This document shows positions 27,120 through 33,771 of a stretch of DNA of 54,269 nucleotides, piece after piece. The stretch lies in NCBI RefSeq assembly GCF_000169095.1, contig NZ_AAVU01000047.1:1-54269 (forward strand), in the 5' to 3' direction. This DNA is from Lyngbya sp. PCC 8106. GTDB taxonomy: Bacteria; Cyanobacteriota; Cyanobacteriia; Cyanobacteriales; Microcoleaceae. How positions within the stretch are numbered: the first letter of the stretch is position 1; the number at the start of each line of letters is the position of its first letter. A program made the position numbers and the translations under genes. The notes beneath the pieces are model-generated. The model ran no database searches, was not told the origin of the DNA, and saw nothing but the letters and a program-made list of their open reading frames with translations.

Positions 27120-29447
27120 ATGCAATCCACCCCACTGCTCCAAATTCAACCCCACTTTCATGTCGAGGTGATCGAGCCAAAGCAAGTCTATCTCCTTGGC
27201 GAACAGGCTAACCATGCCCTGACAGGACAGCTTTACTGCCAGATTTTGCCCCTCTTAAATGGGCAGTACACCCTTGAGCAGATTGTCGAAAAGCTGGATG
27301 GGGAAGTCCCACCAGAATACATCGACTATGTACTGGAGCGCCTCGCTGAGAAAGGTTATCTGACTGAGGCTGCCCCGGAACTGTCCTCGGAAGTGGCGGC
27401 ATTTTGGAGCGAGTTAGGGATTGCACCTCCGGTTGCGGCGGAAGCTTTACGGCAGCCTGTAACCCTAACCCCTGTGGGCAACATCAGTGAAGTGACGGTT
27501 GCAGCCCTGACAACGGCTCTGCGGGACATTGGTATTTCCGTGCAGACCCCAACGGAAGCAGGTTCTCCAACGGCGCTCAACGTCGTCTTAACCGATGACT
27601 ATTTGCAGCCCGAACTCGCCAAGATTAATAAACAGGCACTAGAGAGTCAGCAAACTTGGCTACTGGTCAAACCTGTAGGCAGTGTGCTGTGGCTGGGGCC
27701 TGTGTTTGTTCCCGGCAAGACGGGGTGTTGGGACTGTCTAGCCCATCGGCTACGGGGCAACCGAGAAGTCGAGGCGTCAGTATTGCGGCAAAAACAAGCC
27801 CAGCAGCAACGTAATGGTCAGTCCGGTTCTGTAATCGGTTGCCTGCCTACCGCACGGGCAACCCTGCCTTCTACCCTGCAAACGGGGCTACAGTTCGCGG
27901 CAACTGAGATTGCTAAATGGATTGTCAAGTATCACGTCAATGCCACTGCACCGGGTACTGTGTTCTTTCCCACCCTCGATGGCAAGATTATCACCTTAAA
28001 TCACTCGATTTTGGACTTGAAAAGCCATATCTTGATTAAGCGATCGCAATGTCCAACCTGTGGCGATCCCAAAATTTTGCAGCACCGAGGATTTGAACCC
28101 CTGAAGTTGGAGTCGCGCCCCAAGCAGTTCACCTCGGATGGCGGTCATCGGGGCACCACTCCCGAACAGACGGTGCAGAAATACCAGCACTTGATCAGCC
28201 CGGTGACGGGAGTCGTGACGGAATTGGTGCGAATCACCGACCCAGCTAATCCCTTGGTACATACCTACCGGGCGGGGCATAGCTTCGGCAGCGCCACCAG
28301 CCTGCGGGGGCTGCGGAATACCTTGAAACACAAGAGTTCTGGCAAAGGCAAAACCGATAGCCAATCTAAGGCTAGTGGGTTGTGTGAGGCAGTGGAACGC
28401 TATTCCGGGATTTTTCAGGGAGACGAACCCCGCAAACGGGCAACCCTGGCAGAACTGGGAGACTTGGCGATTCATCCTGAGCAGTGTTTGTGCTTTAGCG
28501 ACGGGCAATATGCTAACCGGGAAACCCTAAACGAACAGGCAACAGTGGCTCACGATTGGATTCCGCAGCGCTTTGATGCCAGTCAAGCCATTGAATGGAC
28601 GCCCGTATGGTCATTAACAGAGCAGACCCATAAGTATCTGCCGACAGCCCTGTGTTACTACCACTATCCCTTACCCCCAGAACACCGCTTCGCCAGAGGT
28701 GATTCCAACGGAAACGCCGCAGGCAACACCCTGGAAGAAGCCATTCTGCAAGGGTTTATGGAACTGGTGGAGCGCGACGGTGTGGCGCTGTGGTGGTACA
28801 ACCGCTTGAGGCGTCCGGCGGTGGATCTGGGCAGCTTTAACGAGCCGTATTTTGTCCAGTTGCAGCAGTTCTACCGGGAAAACGATCGCGATTTGTGGGT
28901 GCTGGATTTAACAGCAGACTTGGGTATTCCCGCTTTTGCAGGGGTGTCGAATCGGAAAACCGGAAGCTCGGAACGACTGATTCTCGGCTTTGGGGCGCAC
29001 CTCGACCCGACTATTGCTATTCTCCGCGCCGTCACAGAAGTAAACCAAATTGGCCTGGAACTCGATAAAGTCCCAGATGAGAACCTGAAAAGTGATGCAA
29101 CAGATTGGTTAATAACGGAGAAACTGGCGGATCATCCCTATCTCCTCCCTGATACCACACAACCCCTCAAAACAGCCCAGGACTACCCCAAGCGTTGGAG
29201 TGATGATATTTACACCGATGTGATGACCTGCGTAAACATTGCTCAACAAGCGGGTTTAGAAACTTTGGTAATCGATCAAACCCGACCGGATATTGGGCTG
29301 AATGTGGTCAAGGTGACAGTGCCAGGGATGCGCCATTTTTGGTCACGGTTTGGGGAGGGTCGGCTCTATGATGTCCCGGTGAAACTGGGATGGCTAGATG
29401 AACCGCTCACGGAGGCACAGATGAACCCGACACCGATGCCATTTTAA
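27120..29447 (+). CDS. lynD: Cyanobactin heterocyclase (YcaO cyclodehydratase)
   Basis: This 775-residue ATP-dependent cyclodehydratase would convert core cysteines to thiazolines. The N-terminal recognition domain (about 1-85) binds the LAELSEEAL helix of the precursor leader. An E1-like domain follows, with zinc cysteines in GCWDC (about 203 and 206) and CPTCGD (about 311 and 314). The YcaO catalytic domain occupies about 380-775 and shows KASGLCEAVERYSG, GNAAGNTLEEAILQG and MELVERDGVALWW, which supply the ATP/Mg residues. It ends in the proline-rich PTPMPF. All family motifs are present. From memory, LynD acts on Cys only, which fits cores with two Cys and no Ser or Thr. The following gene starts 43 bases later. 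Confidence 0.96.
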   Translation: MQSTPLLQIQPHFHVEVIEPKQVYLLGEQANHALTGQLYCQILPLLNGQYTLEQIVEKLDGEVPPEYIDYVLERLAEKGYLTEAAPELSSEVAAFWSELGIAPPVAAEALRQPVTLTPVGNISEVTVAALTTALRDIGISVQTPTEAGSPTALNVVLTDDYLQPELAKINKQALESQQTWLLVKPVGSVLWLGPVFVPGKTGCWDCLAHRLRGNREVEASVLRQKQAQQQRNGQSGSVIGCLPTARATLPSTLQTGLQFAATEIAKWIVKYHVNATAPGTVFFPTLDGKIITLNHSILDLKSHILIKRSQCPTCGDPKILQHRGFEPLKLESRPKQFTSDGGHRGTTPEQTVQKYQHLISPVTGVVTELVRITDPANPLVHTYRAGHSFGSATSLRGLRNTLKHKSSGKGKTDSQSKASGLCEAVERYSGIFQGDEPRKRATLAELGDLAIHPEQCLCFSDGQYANRETLNEQATVAHDWIPQRFDASQAIEWTPVWSLTEQTHKYLPTALCYYHYPLPPEHRFARGDSNGNAAGNTLEEAILQGFMELVERDGVALWWYNRLRRPAVDLGSFNEPYFVQLQQFYRENDRDLWVLDLTADLGIPAFAGVSNRKTGSSERLILGFGAHLDPTIAILRAVTEVNQIGLELDKVPDENLKSDATDWLITEKLADHPYLLPDTTQPLKTAQDYPKRWSDDIYTDVMTCVNIAQQAGLETLVIDQTRPDIGLNVVKVTVPGMRHFWSRFGEGRLYDVPVKLGWLDEPLTEAQMNPTPMPF

Positions 29448-29490
29448 GATGTGTACGCTGTAGGTACTGACATAAATCAATATCATCATC

Positions 29491-29904
29491 ATGCAACTTA
29501 CCATCGACCTGCCTGAATCTGCCTTTGAACGCCTGTCTCGATTGGCAGAACTGACGAACCAACCTCTATCAAATCTAGTGATTCAAAGTATCACCGGCAA
29601 TTTACCGCCAGCAATCGAAATGGCTCCGGCTGAAATTAGAACAGAACTTTTGGCCTTGCAAACTCTAAGTGTTGAAGCCCTGCGGCAAATTGCCCAAAGC
29701 CAAATTCCCCCGGCTCAACAGGAACGCCATATCGCTCTGCTAGAACGCAATCAGGAAAGCTCTCTCTCAGAAGCAGAGCAACAAGAATTGCAGCAACTCT
29801 CCCAGGCAGCGGATCAATTAATGCTCAAAAAAGCTCATGCCAGTGCCATGTTGCGATGGCAAGGTAAGCCGATTCGCGATTTGAGACAACTTGCTCCCAA
29901 CTAA
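29491..29904 (+). CDS. RHH-like partner of the HNH gene
   Basis: This 137-residue protein has MQLTIDLPESAFERLSRLAE followed by a second helix (LSNLVIQSI). This strand-helix-helix start is typical of ribbon-helix-helix or antitoxin-like proteins. The middle (about 45-115) is Gln/Glu/Leu-rich and helical. The C-terminus LRWQGKPIRDLRQL is conserved in a cyanobacterial family usually found just upstream of an HNH endonuclease gene; this is recalled, not checked. Only three bases separate it from that gene, so they are translationally coupled. It has no obvious place in cyanobactin synthesis. Confidence 0.7.
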   Translation: MQLTIDLPESAFERLSRLAELTNQPLSNLVIQSITGNLPPAIEMAPAEIRTELLALQTLSVEALRQIAQSQIPPAQQERHIALLERNQESSLSEAEQQELQQLSQAADQLMLKKAHASAMLRWQGKPIRDLRQLAPN

Positions 29905-29907
29905 CTA

Positions 29908-30330
29908 ATGTCCCTGGTCTCTCCCACGATTCGCCAACAGGTGATTTCAGAAGCCCAGCAATGTTGCGAATATTGTCAAACCCAACAATGTTTAATCGGT
30001 ATGCCACTTGTGATTGACCACATTATTCCTCTTTCTCTGGGCGGAAGTAGCGATCGCGCTAATCTTGCGGCTTCATGCTATCGCTGCAATGAGTTTAAGG
30101 GAGCAAAGACTCAAGGAATAGACCCCGAAACAGGAGAGACTGTCACCCTGTTTCATCCCCGACAACAGGTTTGGGCTGAACATTTTGCCTGGACAGAGGA
30201 AGGCACACAAATTAAGGGATTGACAGCAGTTGGTCGAGCGACTGTCTCCGCACTGAAAGTTAACAATGAATATGCGATCGCATCACGCCGAATTTGGGTA
30301 GCTGAAAATTGGCACCCACCAAATATTTAA
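29908..30330 (+). CDS. HNH endonuclease
   Basis: This 140-residue protein is a single HNH nuclease domain. CEYC (Cys20, Cys23) and CYRC (Cys57, Cys60) form the structural zinc site, IDHIIPLSLGG holds the catalytic Asp-His (37-38), and RANLAASC with CNEFK supplies the Asn residues. The C-terminal half (FHPRQQVWAEHFAW...WVAENWHPP) is typical of free-standing cyanobacterial HNH proteins. All metal and catalytic residues are intact. With its upstream partner it may be a toxin-antitoxin-like or homing cassette that entered the cluster between lynD and the precursor gene. Confidence 0.88.
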   Translation: MSLVSPTIRQQVISEAQQCCEYCQTQQCLIGMPLVIDHIIPLSLGGSSDRANLAASCYRCNEFKGAKTQGIDPETGETVTLFHPRQQVWAEHFAWTEEGTQIKGLTAVGRATVSALKVNNEYAIASRRIWVAENWHPPNI

Positions 30331-30338
30331 GAATTTGA

Positions 30339-30418
30339 TTGGCAATCATTCGCCTCAAATTGCCAACTAACAAGCTTCGCCGAAAGGTGGAAGGGGACTG
30401 ACCCACCGCAACGGGTCA
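30339..30418 (+). promoter_or_regulatory. Two hairpins in the leader of lynE
   Basis: TTGGCAAT (30339-30346) pairs with ATTGCCAA (30359-30366), 9 bases after the HNH stop. TGACCC (30399-30404) pairs with GGGTCA (30413-30418) about 33 bases before the lynE ATG. They could mark an mRNA processing point or a separate promoter region for the highly needed precursor. A GAGG 9 bases before the ATG is among the clearest Shine-Dalgarno sequences in the cluster. Confidence 0.5.
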
Positions 30419-30450
30419 ATAAACCAAACAACAAAAAGAGGAAATTACTC

Positions 30451-30708
30451 ATGGATAAGAAAAACATCCTGCCCCACCAAGGCAAGCCCGTACTCCGTAC
30501 CACCAACGGTAAACTCCCCAGCCACTTGGCTGAACTGTCTGAAGAAGCGCTCGGTGGTAATGGTGTGGATGCGTCGGCTTGCATGCCCTGCTACCCTTCC
30601 TACGATGGTGTGGATGCGTCGGTTTGCATGCCCTGCTACCCTTCCTACGATGGTGTGGATGCGTCGGTTTGCATGCCCTGCTACCCTTCCTACGATGATG
30701 CAGAGTAA
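30451..30708 (+). CDS. lynE: Cyanobactin precursor peptide with three core cassettes
   Basis: The 85-residue precursor has a PatE-type leader, MDKKNILPHQGKPVLRTTNG, followed by the LAELSEEAL helix recognised by the heterocyclase. Three cassettes follow, each GVDAS (N-terminal protease signal), a 7-residue core, and SYD (macrocyclase signal). Cassette 1 encodes ACMPCYP; cassettes 2 and 3 encode VCMPCYP. Each core ends in proline, as the macrocyclase prefers. Expected products are cyclic heptapeptides with two thiazolines or thiazoles and a prenylated Tyr. Related sequences were reported, as I recall, as aestuaramides from Lyngbya. The C-terminus is DAE. Confidence 0.97.
   Translation: MDKKNILPHQGKPVLRTTNGKLPSHLAELSEEALGGNGVDASACMPCYPSYDGVDASVCMPCYPSYDGVDASVCMPCYPSYDDAE
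30562..30696 (+). repeat. Three 45-bp core cassettes of lynE
   Basis: The units 30562-30606, 30607-30651 and 30652-30696 are identical except for one base (GCT in the first, GTT in the others) that changes core position 1 from Ala to Val. Confidence 0.95.
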
Positions 30709-30816
30709 TTTTGCTCTTTCTAGGGATAGAAACTGGCATCCTGAATCTAGTTCTCTTTGGCAAGATCATAATTAGAGATCGGACTGCCGAAGCTACTAGA
30801 CACTAGGTTATACATT

Positions 30817-30904
30817 AGAGACGAGGTTAAAGACGATTGAGAAACAATTAAGTTGTTGTCTTAATCATCAGTTTTCTTATTAATCAACCTCGTCTCTTTT
30901 TTTC
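30817..30904 (+). terminator. Rho-independent-type terminator with a very long loop after lynE
   Basis: AGAGACGAGGTT (30817-30828) pairs perfectly with AACCTCGTCTCT (30886-30897) and is followed by seven T. The loop is 57 bases and holds a minor TTAAG/CTTAA stem. It would end or attenuate transcripts after lynE, giving more precursor than lynF-G mRNA. Confidence 0.75.
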
Positions 30905-30976
30905 TAAAGTTGCCATACTCTTGAGCTTAATCAAAAGCAATAAATACCTTTTATTAAAGTTGTCAACAACTGGGAA

Positions 30977-31903
30977 ATGACGATCATGGCTATAGCTAAC
31001 AGAGTTCCGTATAACTATCTACGAGAACAGCGTATTCAATTTATGCATGCCCATCAAGATGCTTTTGATGTTAGCACTGTTTTTCCTTTACCACTTTTTG
31101 AAAAGTTAGTAACTGAGCTAGAGGGAAGCAATGTTATTGAGTTATCTTGTAAGATTGAAGCAGATAAATTGCTTGCGGGTCGTTTTTTGATTTTTTCCGA
31201 TCAGGAAAATAATTGGCATCAATCATTAGCACAAGCTTTACAATTTTTGGATTCAATTGAAAGTAGAGTCGGTGTTGAAATTAATCGTGAATCGCTGGAT
31301 AAATTTCTGGCAGCACACATAAATTCTGGCAAAATAATGGGGATATCCACAGGACTGGATTTACGTCCAGAATTGGAAAATTCCAGTGTAAAAATACACA
31401 TTATGCTTGGGGAAAACTCTGAAGAACTGGTAAGAACGGCAATTGCTATTGACGGTAGTCATTACCCGGTTGAGTTAGCCCAGGTTCTCCTGAAAGATAC
31501 TATGATGATTGGGTTTGACTTTTTTCTGAATGGACATAGTGAGGTTGAGTTATACATTAGCTGTTCAAGAAAAAAAGATAGCTTACCTAACAATCGGGGA
31601 GAATCTACCAGATATTACATACGACAAAAATTCTCGCCAAAAGTTTCTTCACTCCTTGATGCTTCAGATTTTTTTGTGGGAGGCTTTTCTAAAGCCAATG
31701 TAGAGCCGGTTTTATATTACGCATTTGAAAATATAAAAGATATACCAAAATATTTTGTGTTTAACGACTTAGGCAATAGAGTATATGACTTTTGTCGAAG
31801 TCAAGACTCTATTACGATGACTTGGATAGGAATTAATGAGCGAGATTTAGATAGGGAACGATTGAATAATTTTCGTCTCTACTACAGACGAAGTTTTGGC
31901 TGA
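30977..31903 (+). CDS. lynF: Cyanobactin ABBA-fold peptide prenyltransferase
   Basis: This 308-residue protein is full length for the PatF/TruF/LynF family. These enzymes use dimethylallyl pyrophosphate; LynF is reported to reverse-prenylate Tyr oxygen, followed by a Claisen shift to carbon, which fits the single Tyr in each core. Family features are YNYLREQRIQFMHAHQDAF at the start, IMGISTGLDLRPE in the middle, and EPVLYYAFENIKDIPKYFVF near the end. The second Met (MAIANRV, ATG at 30986) has a GGGAA 9 bases upstream and is a plausible alternative start. The gene is strikingly AT-rich beside lynA-D: one 60-base line counts 30 percent GC, against 58 percent for a line of lynA. Confidence 0.94.
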   Translation: MTIMAIANRVPYNYLREQRIQFMHAHQDAFDVSTVFPLPLFEKLVTELEGSNVIELSCKIEADKLLAGRFLIFSDQENNWHQSLAQALQFLDSIESRVGVEINRESLDKFLAAHINSGKIMGISTGLDLRPELENSSVKIHIMLGENSEELVRTAIAIDGSHYPVELAQVLLKDTMMIGFDFFLNGHSEVELYISCSRKKDSLPNNRGESTRYYIRQKFSPKVSSLLDASDFFVGGFSKANVEPVLYYAFENIKDIPKYFVFNDLGNRVYDFCRSQDSITMTWIGINERDLDRERLNNFRLYYRRSFG

Positions 31904-32123
31904 ATTATTACCTTTTGTCGGCAGAATCAGAGCAGTTGCTAAACTCGGCAATAACGCGATGATTCAAAAATGATTTTCTCTTTTCATAAAAAAAAATAAT
32001 AACGCTCTGACATTAAACTTTCCCAATTCTTAACATCAAATAAGATCCCATTTCTGATAATTTTACCGATCGCTGCTGCCATTGACTCACTTGCCCAATC
32101 ATCGTTTTCCATTATCCACTACC

Positions 32124-32513
32124 ATGAGCAATCACGCTTTCGCTGTTTCCCTCAACCCCGATATTCAGGTCACAAGCACTGAAGACTGCTACACCCTGCA
32201 CTCGGCGCAATCCGATCCGACTGCTTGGCTCACCCTTGTTACAACGCCCGTAATCGGTATTGTTCTTGATCGTCTTAAGGTAAAAATATGCTTCTCGAAA
32301 GCCCGTGTAACGCCAGTTTTATGGTTTTACTTCAAAACTATAAAAGATATTCCTAAATATTTTAGGTTTAATAGCTTAGGTGATCGGATTTATGACTTTT
32401 GCCAAAGTCAAAGTTGTCTCTTATATAATGTTGTGGTTGTTACAGAGCCTGAGTTAGAAAACAGTCGATTAGAAAATTTTGATTTTTACTACATTCGATC
32501 TGAAGAATGTTAA
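32124..32513 (+). pseudogene. Fusion scar: lynG N-terminus joined to a lynF-like C-terminus
   Basis: The first 50 or so residues (MSNHAFAVSLNPDIQVTSTE...AWLTLVTTP) match the start of LynG (MNNCPFAISLNPAVQVTSTE...AWLTLATTP). From about residue 55 the sequence matches the C-terminus of LynF instead (PVLWFYFKTIKDIPKYFRFN, GDRIYDFCQSQ against GNRVYDFCRSQ). The product lacks both catalytic regions. The frame is open, but no function is expected. The order implies that a lynG copy once lay upstream of a second lynF, so a tandem F-G duplication followed by internal deletion is likely. The F-like half differs clearly from LynF, so the lost paralogue was not a recent copy. Confidence 0.85.
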
Positions 32514-32551
32514 CCGCCTCTCCCCCAATATCCCTGTCAAGAAGTAAGAAT

Positions 32552-33355
32552 ATGGGAATAGAATTTAACCATTTATATGTTACTCTCGACCCAGAAACTC
32601 TAGATTCAATTGCCAAATCAGAGTTTATTAGCCAAGAATTCTGCACAATATCCAGAGATACTGTAAAAACTGATGCAGAAAGCTGGACGGGAATTTATCT
32701 CAGAGGAAAACATTCCTATCTAGAGCTTTTTCCTCCCGGCGGTGCTGAAGGGTTGAGGGAAGGTTTTTCCGGTATTGGTTTTAATAGTCAACAAGCAGGA
32801 CAGATGGATATTGTACAGGAAAAGCTTAGACCCTTATTAGGCTCTAAAGAAATACTTTCTGATTTGCAAGTTCGTCAAACCGAAGCTGGAAAAGTCCCCT
32901 GGTTTCATTATTTGTCCATCAACCCAGCAGAGAGAGAAGCTTTTGCTTCATGGTTGATGGAATTTCATCAGGATTATTTAAAGTATAAAAACATCAAACT
33001 TACCAGTGATGGTTGCTTTAACCGTGCTGCTTATCTAAAAAACCTTGAGACTTCCGAAACCTGTTTATTTGATGACATATCAGAAGTTCATCTCGAATTG
33101 ACTTTATCGGAACAGGAGGAGTTAGCATTACTCCTTCAAGCTTTTGGCTATGAATCATCTAGCGTAGGAGATATTACTACCTATTATTCTCAGGGTTTTA
33201 TTGTACAAGTATGCCAAAAAGTTGCTCCCCGTTATCGAATTCGCAAGGTTGTTTGCACTCTCAAAGAGCAATTCCAGCAGGAAAAAACCTTTACTTTTGG
33301 TAAAAATGCACAGTTAAATGTGGGTAACTCGTTAGCAATTTGGGAGTTTGGATGA
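32552..33355 (+). CDS. DUF5829 (VOC/glyoxalase-like) protein in the cyanobactin cluster
   Basis: From ATG 32552 the product is 267 residues, MGIEFNHLYVTLDPETLDSI. FNHLYV with His7, the ESWTGIYLRGKHSYLELFPP strand and the glycine-rich GLREGFSGIGF segment fit the DUF5829 branch of the vicinal oxygen chelate superfamily. A second half (about 120-260) repeats the pattern less clearly (SEVHLELTLSEQEELALLLQ). An upstream ATG at 32507 would add 15 unlike residues and overlap the previous frame, so the internal start is preferred. VOC proteins are metal enzymes or small-molecule binding and resistance proteins. No role in cyanobactin biosynthesis is established; a tailoring, binding or self-protection role is speculation. 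The gene is AT-rich like lynF. Confidence 0.72.
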   Translation: MGIEFNHLYVTLDPETLDSIAKSEFISQEFCTISRDTVKTDAESWTGIYLRGKHSYLELFPPGGAEGLREGFSGIGFNSQQAGQMDIVQEKLRPLLGSKEILSDLQVRQTEAGKVPWFHYLSINPAEREAFASWLMEFHQDYLKYKNIKLTSDGCFNRAAYLKNLETSETCLFDDISEVHLELTLSEQEELALLLQAFGYESSSVGDITTYYSQGFIVQVCQKVAPRYRIRKVVCTLKEQFQQEKTFTFGKNAQLNVGNSLAIWEFG

Positions 33356-33465
33356 CTCAAGCAATCCGTTAAAAATTAAGACAAATTTTTCCGAATTTTA
33401 CAAAAATCATGCCTTATACCAAATCTCTAGAACTTATTGATCCCCCCAACCCCCCTTAAAAAGGG
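33356..33465. repeat. Left part of a host palindrome before lynG
   Basis: AACCCCCCTTAAAAAGGG (ending at 33465) would form a CCCCCCTTAAAAAGGGGGG palindrome with the GGGGGG at 33713-33718. It is split by the element at 33466-33704. CTTAAAAAGGG occurs on both sides (33455-33465 and 33705-33715). Confidence 0.6.
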
Positions 33466-33704
33466 CAGGGCTGTTTCATTCTCGACCCGAAATTTGATGA
33501 CCTAACCCCCCAACCCCCTTCCCACCTCTCCCTAGCCCTCTCCTACGAGGAGAGGGAAAAGGAAAAAAGTTTTTTATTTGGAAGGAGGAGTAATTAATAT
33601 TTTGATATACTTATTAATCAAAAAAAATACTCCCCTCGCCTTATAGGAGAGGGGTTGGGGGAGAGGTTCTAAGCAAATGTTTATCGACTTTGAAACGGCC
33701 CTGG
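33466..33704. mobile_element. MITE-like element of about 239 bp inside a palindromic repeat
   Basis: It starts CAGGGCTGTTTCA and ends, read in reverse complement, CCAGGGCCGTTTCA, so the termini are near-matching inverted repeats of about 13 bases. The flanks CTTAAAAAGGG are an 11-base direct repeat, as expected of target duplication. The interior is made of CTCTCC/GGAGAGGG-type repeat DNA (for example TCTCCTACGAGGAGAGGG). It encodes nothing and separates lynG from the upstream genes. Confidence 0.65.
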
Positions 33705-33771
33705 CTTAAAAAGGGGGGAGTTTAGGTCAAAATTAATTGCACGATCGAATCTTTTACTACTATCAATTATT

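Noticed and set aside
30562..30696. Direct repeats as CRISPR or satellite
   Set aside because: They encode the core cassettes of the precursor peptide and have no variable spacers.
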